Source of the DNA: JBCCQH01 sp039024435
GTDB lineage: Bacteria; Bacteroidota; Bacteroidia; J057; JADKCL01
Assembly (NCBI GenBank): GCA_039024435.1
Contig: JBCCQH010000010.1
Location: forward strand, 1 to 64,000
Reading direction: 5' to 3'
DNA: 64,000 bases
The position numbers and the translations under genes are program-made. Shown piece by piece: positions 31,186-40,765 of the stretch. Each line of letters starts with the position of its first letter. The first letter of the stretch is position 1. The notes beneath the pieces were generated by a model that was not told the origin of the DNA, ran no database searches, and was given only the letters and a program-made list of their open reading frames with translations.

Positions 31186-34002
31186 TCAACGGCTCAGATA
31201 CAGGTTCCGCTCATTGTACAGCTTTAAGAAGAAGTCATCGTTCAAGTCGTCAATGAAGCGAATGGCCTCCCCGGTCGACTTCATCTCGGGACCGAGTTCC
31301 TTGTTGACGTTCGGGAACTTGTTAAAGGAGAACACGGGAATCTTAATCGCGTAGCCTTCGAGTTGCGGATCAAAGGTGAAATCCTTGAGCTTGTGGGTGC
31401 CCAGCATCACCTTGGTGGCGATGTTTACGTAGGGGATTTTGTGGGCCTTGGCGATGAACGGGACCGTGCGCGATGCCCGCGGATTGGCCTCGATGACGTA
31501 CACTTTGTCGCCCTGCACGGCAAACTGGATATTGATCAAACCCACCACGCCGAGGGCCAGCGCGATCTGTCGGGTGTAGTTTTCCATCATCGTCTTTTGC
31601 AGGTCGCCCAGGCTGAAAGGCGGCAAAACCGCGCTGGAATCGCCCGAGTGGATGCCCGCCGGCTCGATGTGTTCCATCATGCCGATCATTTGGACTTCCT
31701 CTCCATCGCAGATGGCATCCACCTCTGCTTCAATTGCTCCATCGAGGAAGTGATCAATCAAGACCTTGTTGCCGGGGATGTCTTTGAGGGTATTGATGAC
31801 GTGCTCTTCGAGTTCGTCGTCGTTGATGACGATCCGCATGCTCTGCCCGCCGAGGACGTAAGAAGGCCGCACCAGCGCCGGATAGCCCACGTGCTTGACC
31901 ACGCGCAGGGCGTCGTCCGCATTTTCCGCGACCCCAAACTCCGGATAGGGAATGCCCAAATCCTTCAGCAGGGTGGAAAATGAGCCGCGGTCCTCCGCCA
32001 TGTCCAGGGATTTGTAGGGAGTGCCAATGATGGAAATGCCGTAGCGGTCCAGCTTTTCCGCCAGTTTCAGCGCGGTCTGCCCGCCCAATTGCACGATCAC
32101 GCCTTCCGGTTGTTCGTGGCGAATGATGTCGTAAATGTGCTCCCAGAAGACCGGCTCAAAGTAGAGTTTGTCCGCGATGTTAAAGTCGGTGGACACGGTT
32201 TCCGGGTTGCAATTGATCATGATCGTTTCCAGGCCCACCTCTTCGGCGGCCAGTACGCCGTGGACGCAGCAGTAATCAAACTCGATTCCCTGCCCGATTC
32301 GGTTGGGTCCCGAGCCAAAGATGACAACCTTGCGGTTCTCGCTCCGCACCGATTCATTTTCCCCATCAAATGTCGAGTAGAAATACGGCGTCTGCGCGGC
32401 AAATTCAGCGGCGCAAGTGTCCACCATCTTGTAATTGCGCCGGATGCCCAGTTCTTCGCGGCGCTTGTACACTTCGGATTCCCAACAATTTAGCAGGTGG
32501 GCGACCTGCCGATCCGCGTAGCCGTTGCGCTTGGCGTGCACCAGCAATTCGCGGGGGATCGTATCGATATCGTAGCGGGAAATGCGTTTTTCCAGGTCCA
32601 CCAAGCCAGCGATTTGCTCCAGGAACCAGGGGTCAATTCGGGTGGCTTTGAACACGGAACGGAGCGGCACGCCGAGTTGCATGGCGTCCTTGATGTGAAA
32701 CAGGCGGTCGCCCGAGGGATGCTCCAAACTCGCCATGATCTGGTCGAGCTTGGTGAGTTCTTTGCCGTCGGCCCCGAGGCCGTTGCGCTTGATTTCCAGG
32801 GATTGACAGGCTTTTTGCAGGGCTTCGCTGAAGCTGCGGCCGATGGCCATGACTTCCCCGACCGATTTCATTTGTAGTCCCAGGTGCTTGTCCGCGCCCC
32901 GGAACTTGTTGAAATTCCAGCGCGGAATCTTCACAATCACGTAGTCCAGCGTGGGCTCAAAAAAGGCCGAAGTCGTGCCGGTAATCTGGTTCGGCAGTTC
33001 GTGCATGAGGTAGCCCACCGCCAGTTTGGCAGCAATTTTGGCGATGGGATAACCGGTGGCTTTTGAGGCCAGGGCCGAGGAGCGCGACACGCGGGGATTG
33101 ATCTCGATGACGATCATGCGCTCGGTTTCTGGGTCAATGGCAAACTGCACGTTGCAGCCGCCGGCAAATTCACCGATGGCGTCCATCACCTGAAACGACA
33201 TGTTGCGCATCTGTTGCATTGCGGTGTCGGGCAGGGTCATCGCCGGCGCCACGGTTATGGAATCCCCGGTGTGGATGCCCATGGGGTCCACGTTTTCGAT
33301 GGAACAAATGACCACGTGATTACCGCCCGAATCGCGCAGCACTTCCAACTCGTATTCCCGCCAGCCAAAGATGCTTTCCTCGATCAGGACCTCGTGGATC
33401 GGACTGGTGTGGAGCGCGTGGGTCAGGGCCTTGTCAAACTTTTCCGGATCGGTCACAAATCCGCCTCCCGTGCCCCCCAGGGTGTACGAAGGCCGCAAGA
33501 CCAGCGGAAAACCGATTTCCTGGGCGATTTCTTTGCCCTGCAGAAAGCTCTTCGCAATCCGCGCCCGCGGAACCGGAATCCCCTCCGCAATCATCAATTT
33601 GCGGAACGCCTCGCGGTCCTCGGCCGTATCGATGCCTTTGAAGTCCACCCCGATGGTGCGCACGCCAAACTGCTGCCAGATGCCCGCCTTTTCGCAGTCA
33701 ATCGCCAGGTTGAGCCCGGTTTGGCCGCCCATGGTCGGCAGCACCGCATCGATGCTCGGCTGCTCTTGGAGAATCTTAACGATGGACTGCCGGGTGAGCG
33801 GTAACAGATACACGTGGTCCGCCGTGACCGGATCGGTCATGATCGTCGCCGGATTCGAGTTGATGAGGCTTACTTTGATGCCTTCCTCGCGAAGCGAACG
33901 GGAAGCTTGAGAACCAGAATAATCGAATTCACAGGCCTGACCAATAATAATGGGGCCGCTTCCAATAATCAGGATGTGCTTGATGGAGGTATCCAGGGGC
34001 AT
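31186..34002 (-). CDS. carB: Carbamoyl-phosphate synthase large chain
   Basis: A 938-residue enzyme that makes carbamoyl phosphate from bicarbonate, ammonia (from glutamine via CarA) and two ATP, for pyrimidines and arginine. Both halves of the duplicated ATP-grasp structure are present: first half starting IGSGPIIIGQACEFDYSG with LVLRPSYTLGG, second half starting FGSGPNRIGQGIEFDY with ALVRPSYVLGG; metal-binding VIEINPRVSRSSAL and VIEANPRASRTVPF. It ends after the second ATP-grasp domain and lacks the ~135-residue MGS-like allosteric domain of the 1073-residue E. coli enzyme. No carA lies in the window. Confidence 0.97.
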   Translation of the reverse strand: MPLDTSIKHILIIGSGPIIIGQACEFDYSGSQASRSLREEGIKVSLINSNPATIMTDPVTADHVYLLPLTRQSIVKILQEQPSIDAVLPTMGGQTGLNLAIDCEKAGIWQQFGVRTIGVDFKGIDTAEDREAFRKLMIAEGIPVPRARIAKSFLQGKEIAQEIGFPLVLRPSYTLGGTGGGFVTDPEKFDKALTHALHTSPIHEVLIEESIFGWREYELEVLRDSGGNHVVICSIENVDPMGIHTGDSITVAPAMTLPDTAMQQMRNMSFQVMDAIGEFAGGCNVQFAIDPETERMIVIEINPRVSRSSALASKATGYPIAKIAAKLAVGYLMHELPNQITGTTSAFFEPTLDYVIVKIPRWNFNKFRGADKHLGLQMKSVGEVMAIGRSFSEALQKACQSLEIKRNGLGADGKELTKLDQIMASLEHPSGDRLFHIKDAMQLGVPLRSVFKATRIDPWFLEQIAGLVDLEKRISRYDIDTIPRELLVHAKRNGYADRQVAHLLNCWESEVYKRREELGIRRNYKMVDTCAAEFAAQTPYFYSTFDGENESVRSENRKVVIFGSGPNRIGQGIEFDYCCVHGVLAAEEVGLETIMINCNPETVSTDFNIADKLYFEPVFWEHIYDIIRHEQPEGVIVQLGGQTALKLAEKLDRYGISIIGTPYKSLDMAEDRGSFSTLLKDLGIPYPEFGVAENADDALRVVKHVGYPALVRPSYVLGGQSMRIVINDDELEEHVINTLKDIPGNKVLIDHFLDGAIEAEVDAICDGEEVQMIGMMEHIEPAGIHSGDSSAVLPPFSLGDLQKTMMENYTRQIALALGVVGLINIQFAVQGDKVYVIEANPRASRTVPFIAKAHKIPYVNIATKVMLGTHKLKDFTFDPQLEGYAIKIPVFSFNKFPNVNKELGPEMKSTGEAIRFIDDLNDDFFLKLYNERNLYLSR

Positions 34003-34319
34003 AGGCGGGTCAAAATTTTTGCAAAATTAACGCATCAAATCGTTTTTGCTAGTAAAACATTGCAAATTTTACCGTCGAGGGCGCTTTTAGATACGCTGTT
34101 GCAAACTTATCCCGCGCGTGCTAAAACTATGCTAAAACTTATGCACAACGCATCAGAAAAATAAGGGCCAAATCACCACACCGCAGTACGGCACCCCACG
34201 ATGGAAACCTGGCAAAACAGTCCCTGAGAATGCAAACCAGAGCGACCATTTACGCAATCAGACATCCTGCTTCCGGTACTGCTCCCCCCCCTTCAAACCT
34301 CGACTTTCCTTTCTCGCCC
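34003..34319. other. Intergenic, upstream of carB, no gene seen
   Basis: AT-rich near the carB start, then mixed. No family-like coding pattern and no clear TAnnTTTG box at a good distance from carB. Confidence 0.5.
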
Positions 34320-34434
34320 ATTTTCGGAGCGAGTTGGCGCAGCTCAGAACTCTGGCTGCGCACTCCAAAACGAGCTTCGATGGACGAAAAAATCTGCGAT
34401 AACAAATTTCACAAATCAATTTTAAACCGCCTCT
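34320..34434 (-). repeat. MITE-like family 1, truncated inverted copy
   Basis: Read on the minus strand from 34434: AGGCGGTTTAAAATTG, then AAATTTGTTATCGCAGATTT, CGTCCATCGAAGCTCGTTTTGGA, CAGCCAGAG, closely matching the left part of copies at 21091 and 46047. Similarity fades near 34320 and the second terminal repeat is absent. It directly abuts the family 2 element at 34437, sharing the CTAA junction. Confidence 0.65.
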
Positions 34435-34436
34435 AA

Positions 34437-34623
34437 TTCTACTTTGTCAAGTTAAAAAACACCAATCCGTCTTCGCCAACCCGCTAGGGCGCAGTGAGGG
34501 GAAAAGCAGCCCCGCTCAAGATCACTGCGTATTCCTCCTGATCTCCTCCTTGCTCCTTTGTCGCGCGTCGCGAAGACACTTAGGAAGAAGATTGGGCAGA
34601 AATGCAAACCTGACAAAGTAGAA
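34437..34623 (-). repeat. MITE-like family 2, short copy
   Basis: 187 bp bounded by inverted repeats TTCTACTTTGTCAAGTT (left) and TTCTACTTTGTCAGGTTTG (right, minus strand). Flanked by CTAA at the left and CTAC at the right. The interior matches the longer copy at 43448 base for base over most of its length in opposite orientation (CGAAGACACTTAGG, GAGCAAGGAGGAGATC, GCCAACCCGCTAGGGCGCAGTG), minus about 120 internal bases. No coding capacity. Confidence 0.8.
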
Positions 34624-34882
34624 CTACCCCCCGGATCAATGTTCTGCTTGCCCTTTCCAGCCAACTGGCTACGGTTTTGAGCCCAAAAAAGAAGGGATCG
34701 CTAGGTAAAACTACTTTGCGGTCCCATTCGGTACCCACAATGGATCGGATGTCTAGCACTTTGGTCGCAGGTTCAGCCCCCAAGCCAGGATCGGCCGAGG
34801 CTCACCAAATCAGCTCCCCCCAACCGCACTTTCCTCGGCATCCCGTATATTGCGCGGGAATTGGCGCTTCATACCCCAAGCG

Positions 34883-36106
34883 ATGCACATTGCGGTACTT
34901 TCTGATCCCAACAATTTCCACACTCAAAAATGGGTGCGGGCGTTGCAGGATGCCGGTGCGGACGCTACCGTCTTTAGCTTTGAGGAAAATCGGCACTCAG
35001 AAATCCCCGCGGTAACCTTGCCCGCCCCCTACCGCTTCCGCGGTCGGTATTCCTACTTGTCTTATTTGCGGGGCGGCAAAGTCCTCAATGCCGTCTTGCA
35101 AGCCCACCGGGTCGACCTCATCAATGCCCTCAACATCACACCCTTCGGGGTATGGGCCATGCGGTCACAATTCCGCCCCCTGATTCTAAGCGCTCTTGGG
35201 GCGGACATCCTCGAATACCCACCCACCGGCGCCGGCTCCCCGGTCCTTGAGTTCCGCTCCTGGTCCAATATCAGCGGAGACCGCCGCTGGATCGCTCGCA
35301 AGCGCCACCAACTCATGCGCCGCTACTACCGCCGCTTGGTCGCGCAAGCCCTCCGAGCCGGAGACCTCATCACCGGAGACAACCAGTACCTCATCGACTG
35401 CATGGAGCAGTGGTTTGCCGTACCGCCGGCCAAGCTCAAATTGCTGCGCTGGGGGGTGGAAGAGAAAATGTTTGCCGCGGAAGCCGCCGAACTCACCACC
35501 CTGCGCACCGAATTGGGCCTCCGGGCAGAGCACCGAACGATTCTGAGTCCCCGGGGCGCAAAGGCCATTTACCAGGGAGACATCATCCTGGCCGCCTTCA
35601 CCAAATTGCTGGCTGATCGCACCCTAGCGGTGCAATGCATCATGCTCTCGTCCGGCTACGCCATCGATCCCGCCGTGAAGCAGGCCGCCCAACAACTGGC
35701 GGCGCGCGATTCCCGGTTTGTCTTTGTGGATCAAGCCTTGCCCCGGGAAAAGATCTACACCCTCTGGAACCTGGTCGATGTCTTCATCTCCGCGCCCATC
35801 TACGACGGATACTCGGCGGCGGTCGCCGAAGGACGCTACATCGGGGCCGTGCCCGTATTGAACGATATTCCGGCTACCCGGGAACTGTTTGTCCACGGAG
35901 AGAACGGCTGGATTTGCGATCCCTTTACCCCGGAACAACTCGCAGATGACCTTGGGAAAATCCTCCGCGACCTCCCCCGACTGAAAGAAAAGTTTGCCCG
36001 GACCAATCGGGCGTGGATTCTCGAACACTCCCGGGTAAAAAACAGTGCCCGGATGTTCCTAAAATGGTCAGAAAATCTGCTTTCAAGCCCCCAAAAGCCC
36101 AATTAA
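34883..36106 (+). CDS. GT4-family glycosyltransferase
   Basis: A 407-residue GT-B fold glycosyltransferase. N-terminal Rossmann domain starts MHIAVLSDPNNFHTQKWV; the C-terminal nucleotide-sugar domain contains the RWGVEEKMF turn, the loop ILSPRGAKAIYQGD, and the E-x7-E-like region SAAVAEGRYIGAVPVL followed by TRELFVHGENGWICDP. The usual retaining mechanism uses a nucleotide sugar at the inner membrane to extend a polysaccharide or glycolipid. Acceptor and sugar unknown; no other polysaccharide genes are adjacent, so it may act alone. Frame open from 34850; ATG at 34883 fits the fold start. Confidence 0.88.
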   Translation: MHIAVLSDPNNFHTQKWVRALQDAGADATVFSFEENRHSEIPAVTLPAPYRFRGRYSYLSYLRGGKVLNAVLQAHRVDLINALNITPFGVWAMRSQFRPLILSALGADILEYPPTGAGSPVLEFRSWSNISGDRRWIARKRHQLMRRYYRRLVAQALRAGDLITGDNQYLIDCMEQWFAVPPAKLKLLRWGVEEKMFAAEAAELTTLRTELGLRAEHRTILSPRGAKAIYQGDIILAAFTKLLADRTLAVQCIMLSSGYAIDPAVKQAAQQLAARDSRFVFVDQALPREKIYTLWNLVDVFISAPIYDGYSAAVAEGRYIGAVPVLNDIPATRELFVHGENGWICDPFTPEQLADDLGKILRDLPRLKEKFARTNRAWILEHSRVKNSARMFLKWSENLLSSPQKPN

Positions 36107-36312
36107 AGCTCCCCGGGCGAACATCCGTTTGCCAAATTTATGAATGTAAGTTTTACATATCGATAGTCAGGCAAATTGTTTCCCCGCCTACATTTTTTTC
36201 CTAACTTGCTGGCAGATTCATCAATCAATTGTTTTCCCAATACGGCACGGTATCTGAAGCTACCTTAATTTTTTTCACTGATCGACCAACCGCTTTGTAA
36301 ATACGCTCAAGC
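36107..36312. other. AT-rich intergenic gap
   Basis: About 200 bp, much more AT-rich than neighbours, upstream of a small membrane protein gene. No gene or clear TAnnTTTG box recognised. Confidence 0.4.
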
Positions 36313-36579
36313 ATGAAACGTTTCGGAATACCGGTGTTGCTCTCCGCTGCTTATTTGGCCTTGATCCTACTCGTTTTCTCCTCGAAGTACGGGCAAGAGC
36401 GGGAATCATTCTTTCCCCCGCCACTCAACCAAGTGGAAATCACCCACGAGCCGAGCGCAAGTCCGCCCCCTGCCATCGAACTGCCCCCGGAAACCTCCGT
36501 TCCGGCACCGGAAACTGGCGAAGCGGAAGCCAGCCAGACAAATGGATCCCACCCCGAGTCCTCCGAAGGCGATATCTAA
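36313..36579 (+). CDS. Small single-pass membrane protein with Pro/Glu-rich tail
   Basis: An 88-residue protein: one hydrophobic helix (VLLSAAYLALILLVFSS, about 8-24) then a disordered tail of Pro, Glu and Ser (EPSASPPPAIELPPETSVP). It resembles TonB-like or anchoring small proteins only in general layout. No family recognised; ATG in good context. It is followed by 180 bp of unassigned DNA before the convergent TonB-receptor gene. Confidence 0.5.
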   Translation: MKRFGIPVLLSAAYLALILLVFSSKYGQERESFFPPPLNQVEITHEPSASPPPAIELPPETSVPAPETGEAEASQTNGSHPESSEGDI

Positions 36580-36758
36580 ATCCGCCTCGCCTTCACAAAG
36601 ACTCGCCTCCCTCCATTTCTCGTCTGTCCCTTCATCTCCCCCCGATAAGCAAAAAGCAGAACCCTTCTCGTGAATCCGGCCCCGGTGCTTCTTGCGCCGG
36701 AAGTTGTGTTTTCCGGAGCAGTGTAAAATCGATCCGCGCACGTTAAACCGCCCCCCAA

Positions 36759-39164
36759 TCAAATGTCAATCACAATCCCAATACTGGGCAGTAAAGTGCC
36801 CTGCGTATTGGCGATGGTTTGTGTCTGAAAACGAGTGGGGTCGTTCGGATCGACCACCGGATTGCCGAGATCGTCCCGCACCACATCGAGGAAGGGAGCC
36901 CCCTCCGCCTGGAAGTTGTACGCATTTTGAATGTCCAGGTACAGGTTCAGGCTCCACTTTTGGAAGAACCACTTCTTATCGATGCGCACGTCGAGTTGGT
37001 GCGCAGCTTCGGTCCGCAAGGTGTTCAACAGCCCGTAGTTCGGCAGTCCCCGGCCGGTGATGCTCCAGATGGCGATCTGGGAGGAACGCGCTACGTCAAA
37101 GGGGGTGTAGGGCGTACCGCCGTAGAAGCGCCAGCGCGCGCCGACTTCCCAGTTGCCTTTGAACTTCTTGCCCAAGGTGGAGGTGATGATGTGGCGGTTG
37201 TCCCAGGCCGAAGGCTTAAATTCGCCAGTGCCATCGGTAAATTCCGAACGTACAAAGGTGTACGCCACAATGCCGAAAAAGCCCTTGAAGAGCTTTTGCT
37301 GGGCCAGGAGCTCAATTCCGTAGGCCCGGCCTTCCGAGGTAGAATTTGCTGGCTCGTTGCCGATCACCCCAAAATCCCCCCCGAGATTGGCCAGCGAAAT
37401 CGAGTCGCGCAGCAGGAAGGGATAGTTGCTATAGCGCTTGTAAAAGCCCTCAACGGAAAATTTCGTGTTAAAATCCGTATTGTATTCCACTCCCCCCACA
37501 AGGTGGGCCGAGCGGATGTAGCGGACCTGATTGTCGCGGTTGACCAGGGTGCCGGCCGCATCGCGGTAGCCCAGCACCGTGTAGGGGGGCAACTGGTAGT
37601 AGATCCCGGTGTTGAAATTGGCGCTCAGGCGCGGAGTAATGTTAAACGCCGCCGAAAACCGGGGAGAAAACTGCTCCAATAGGTTTTGCATCTCCGGGGA
37701 ATAGGAATTGCCATCCATGCGCAGGCCCAAAGCCAGACTCAGGCGATCATTCAAGAAAGTGCGGCTAACATTGCCAAACAATCCGTACTTGTGCAGATCT
37801 AGGGCCGATTCAAACGAAATCGTATCCAGTCCCATCGGCGTCGCGATCCGGTTGAAGGTCGAATTGTTGTACTTCGCGTACTCATAGCTCACGCCATACA
37901 GGATCTTGAAACCAGCCGAGCGGATGTTGTGCTCCAGGCGAAATTTGTTCTCGATCTCCTGCGACGTGTAATCCAGGATTTTTCCGTCCGGATTTTCCTC
38001 ATTGTTGTCCTCAAACTTGAAAGCACGGTTGTTGAGCATATTGCGGCTCGCCACGAAGGTCAGAAAGCTCTTCTCGAAAAAGTGCTTGTAATTTGCCCCC
38101 ACCGCATAATTCCACTGCGTATTGACCGGAAGATTCCCGAGAATGTAGCGCTGGGCGTCGGTGGAATCGGCCCCAAGGTTAAGGGCAAACTCATCGATGG
38201 CCCCGAGTCCCAGTACAATCAACTCGTTTTTCGCGTCAAATTTGGTGCGGGTCTTGAACTGAAAGTCATTGTAATTCGGCAGGAAGGGCAATCCGAGTAC
38301 ATTGAACAGCCAACCGAGGTAGCTCCGCCGGGCGGAGGCGATGAAGGTCGTTTTTTTGCCCAGCGGCCCTTCGAGCGTCAGGCCCAAATCGGTCGAGGAA
38401 ACCGTCCCGTTCAAACCGATCCGGTCTTCGCGGCCGCTTTTCTGCTTGATCTCCATGACCGAGGACAGCGTGTTGCCACGATTCGTGGGGAAAGCGCTCG
38501 TGAAGAGATCGACTTCCCGGATGAAATTGACGTTGATCAGGCCCACCGGTCCCCCGCTGGCCCCCTGGGTCGAGAAGTGATTGATGTTCGGGACCTCGAC
38601 CCCATCCAGGTAAAAGCGGTTTTCATTGGGAGCCCCGCCGCGAATGATGATGTCGTTGCGGAAAGACACCGTTCCGGCCACCCCCGGCAAGGATTGAATC
38701 ACCCGCGAGATGTCACGGTTGCCTCCCGGATTGCGCGCAATTTCATTCACCCCAATTGTGCGCAGCGACACCGGACTCTCCGCCGTCTTATTGTAAGGAG
38801 AAGCAACAATCTCCACCGCCTCTACTTCGGTGCCTTCTTCCTCCATACCGATTTCAAGAATGACCGGTTTGGCATTGGTCACTTCGAGTTCAGTCCGTAC
38901 GATGGTCTTGTACCCCGTGTAGGTAACCTGAAGATTGTACAGGCCGGGAGGAATGCCTTTGATCTCAAAAGCGCCGGTCGAGTCGGTGTATCCACCGTAA
39001 GGTTGATCCTGGATCCGTACGGTCGCAAAATCGAGGGGCGTATTGTTGATCGCATTGACAACGCGTCCCCGGATGATCCCATTTTGGGCCAAAACCAAGG
39101 TCGACATCATCATCAATACCACTACAAATACAATTCGAATGGGCAGAAACGCAGCTTTTCGCAT
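36759..39164 (-). CDS. TonB-dependent outer-membrane receptor
   Basis: An 801-residue outer-membrane protein. Signal peptide about 1-27 (MMMSTLVLAQ), a carboxypeptidase-regulatory-like domain (about 28-115, GRVVNAINNTPLDFATVRI), a TonB plug domain (about 120-240, RDISRVIQSLPGV and DIIIRGGAPNENRFYLDGVEV), and a 22-strand-type barrel ending in the aromatic-terminated tail SIGIVIDI. Such receptors import large or scarce ligands using TonB energy; no SusD partner lies next to it, and the ligand is not predictable. The frame is open to 39224; ATG at 39162-39164 gives the signal peptide. An exact TTGTTTAAC lies 41 bp upstream (39205-39213). Confidence 0.9.
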   Translation of the reverse strand: MRKAAFLPIRIVFVVVLMMMSTLVLAQNGIIRGRVVNAINNTPLDFATVRIQDQPYGGYTDSTGAFEIKGIPPGLYNLQVTYTGYKTIVRTELEVTNAKPVILEIGMEEEGTEVEAVEIVASPYNKTAESPVSLRTIGVNEIARNPGGNRDISRVIQSLPGVAGTVSFRNDIIIRGGAPNENRFYLDGVEVPNINHFSTQGASGGPVGLINVNFIREVDLFTSAFPTNRGNTLSSVMEIKQKSGREDRIGLNGTVSSTDLGLTLEGPLGKKTTFIASARRSYLGWLFNVLGLPFLPNYNDFQFKTRTKFDAKNELIVLGLGAIDEFALNLGADSTDAQRYILGNLPVNTQWNYAVGANYKHFFEKSFLTFVASRNMLNNRAFKFEDNNEENPDGKILDYTSQEIENKFRLEHNIRSAGFKILYGVSYEYAKYNNSTFNRIATPMGLDTISFESALDLHKYGLFGNVSRTFLNDRLSLALGLRMDGNSYSPEMQNLLEQFSPRFSAAFNITPRLSANFNTGIYYQLPPYTVLGYRDAAGTLVNRDNQVRYIRSAHLVGGVEYNTDFNTKFSVEGFYKRYSNYPFLLRDSISLANLGGDFGVIGNEPANSTSEGRAYGIELLAQQKLFKGFFGIVAYTFVRSEFTDGTGEFKPSAWDNRHIITSTLGKKFKGNWEVGARWRFYGGTPYTPFDVARSSQIAIWSITGRGLPNYGLLNTLRTEAAHQLDVRIDKKWFFQKWSLNLYLDIQNAYNFQAEGAPFLDVVRDDLGNPVVDPNDPTRFQTQTIANTQGTLLPSIGIVIDI

Positions 39165-39204
39165 TGATTGTGTTGTTTCCGGAATAACCGCCGCAAAAAT
39201 CACT

Positions 39205-39213
39205 TTGTTTAAC
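39205..39213 (+). promoter_or_regulatory. TTGTTTAAC motif between TonB receptor and lycopene cyclase genes
   Basis: An exact copy of the 9-mer that is repeated near the CarH-like regulator and the ECF sigma factor gene. It lies in the divergent gap 41 bp upstream of the TonB-receptor start and about 250 bp upstream of the cyclase start. Candidate operator; not proven. Confidence 0.4.
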
Positions 39214-39460
39214 CTTTTCGGCAAATGCGGCGGATTTGAAGCCCAAAAACTTCAACAAAAATCGCGAAGCAGTCCCTCAACGGAGGCCAACATTCAGACC
39301 GCAAAATGGTGATTTTTGCGGCGGTCACAGGTGCAAATTCGGAAGGGGGGACCAACTTTCCGGGGCTTGGGGGCCAATGCTCACCACTGCGTAGTCCCGG
39401 GCTGCAATATTCTCCCCGCCCATTTCAAACCAAACTCAGCCCGCCCCGTTTTATAATTAT

Positions 39461-40687
39461 ATGGAGCACTCCCGGTACGACTTTATTTTTGCAGGATTCG
39501 GCTTGGCGGGCATGAGCCTCCTCCACGCCATGGGTCAATATCCCGCATTCAAGGAAAAGCGGGTGTTGGTCATCGACCTGGATGCCAAGAAGGACAATGA
39601 CCGCACTTGGTCATTCTGGTCGGAGGGCATCCCCGAGCTGGAATCCATCGTCCACAAAAGCTGGCGCAATGGCTATGTTTACGACCGCCAGGGCCAAAAG
39701 ATTGAACTGGAACTCGAAAAGTACCGCTATTTTACCATTCGCGGCGGCGACTACTACCAATTGATCCACGAACACCTGAACCAGTTCCCGAACGTGACCT
39801 TCGTCCAGGACCGCATCCAAACGGTCGATCCCGATGGCACCGTCCACTGCGACCGGGGCCGCTTCCGGGGCGATCTGGTTTTCAACTCTTTCTTTCTGCG
39901 CGAGTCCATGCAGCCGGACGACGATACGGTCTTCCTTTGGCAACACTTCAAAGGCTGGTTCGTGCGCACGGCTACGCCGGCATTTGATCCGGAACGCTTT
40001 CTTCTGATGGATTTCCGCGCCAGCCACACCGACCGTTCGGATTTTTTTTACGTGCTGCCCTTTTCCCAGCACACCGCGCTCATCGAGTTCACGGAGTTTT
40101 CCCGGGACTTCTATTCCCAACCGGAGTACAACGCCAAAATCCGGAAGTACATCACCGACTACCTCAAGCTCCCCGAGTTCGAGGTAGTCGAAGAGGAATT
40201 CAACGCGATTCCCATGACCGACGCCCTCCTGGGGGATCTCCGCACGGAGCGGGTGATCCGCATCGGGTCCATGGCCGGCTATATCAAAGCTTCCTCCGGT
40301 TACTGCTTTACCCGGACCCTGGAGAAAAACCAAGCCCTGGCCCGAGAGGTCATGACCACCGGAAAAGCCAGCCCGGCCACCGTACAATCCGCCGGCCGTT
40401 TCCTTGCTTACGACCGCGCCATGCTCAACCTGATGGCGTCGGGCAAATTGCACGGCTGGGAGATGATGCCGCCGCTGTTCCGCAAGCTGGGGGGCGACAA
40501 GGTATTTGCCTTTCTCGATGAGCGGACCCGCTTCCCCGATGAAGTAGCCGTCATGGCCACCGCGCCCAAGAAGATGGCGTTCATCAAGTTTTATTTGGAG
40601 CGGGCGGTACGCACCTTGCAAAATGCTTTTTCCCGGCGCCAGACCGCGCCCGGCATTCAAATGGTCGAGCAGGCATCTGCCCGGTGA
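39461..40687 (+). CDS. crtY: Lycopene beta-cyclase (CrtY type)
   Basis: A 408-residue FAD/NAD-fold cyclase that closes beta-ionone rings at the ends of lycopene during carotenoid synthesis. The dinucleotide-binding motif is AGFGLAG near residue 10, followed by the CrtY hallmark DNDRTWSFWSE (about 46-56) and, near residue 270, GSMAGYIKASSGYCFTRT. Length and motif order match the CrtY family, not CrtL-e. No other carotenoid gene (crtI, crtB, crtZ) is adjacent; the ECF sigma and CarH-like genes 4-7 kb downstream suggest shared light control. ATG at 39461. Confidence 0.9.
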   Translation: MEHSRYDFIFAGFGLAGMSLLHAMGQYPAFKEKRVLVIDLDAKKDNDRTWSFWSEGIPELESIVHKSWRNGYVYDRQGQKIELELEKYRYFTIRGGDYYQLIHEHLNQFPNVTFVQDRIQTVDPDGTVHCDRGRFRGDLVFNSFFLRESMQPDDDTVFLWQHFKGWFVRTATPAFDPERFLLMDFRASHTDRSDFFYVLPFSQHTALIEFTEFSRDFYSQPEYNAKIRKYITDYLKLPEFEVVEEEFNAIPMTDALLGDLRTERVIRIGSMAGYIKASSGYCFTRTLEKNQALAREVMTTGKASPATVQSAGRFLAYDRAMLNLMASGKLHGWEMMPPLFRKLGGDKVFAFLDERTRFPDEVAVMATAPKKMAFIKFYLERAVRTLQNAFSRRQTAPGIQMVEQASAR

Positions 40688-40751
40688 TTTCACTCCCGAA
40701 AGGATCTCGTCCTGCGGCTACTTTTCCCCCAAAAATGCGCCAGAAAACCAT

Positions 40752-40759
40752 TATTTTTG
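40752..40759 (+). promoter_or_regulatory. -7 box immediately upstream of aroB
   Basis: TATTTTTG matches TAnnTTTG and ends only 6 bp before the aroB ATG at 40766. If used, the transcript would have almost no leader. Confidence 0.4.
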
Positions 40760-40765
40760 CTCCGT

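Noticed and set aside
37929..39167. 412-codon open frame antisense to the TonB receptor
   Set aside because: The receptor on the minus strand has plug and barrel motifs and a signal peptide; the antisense frame has none.
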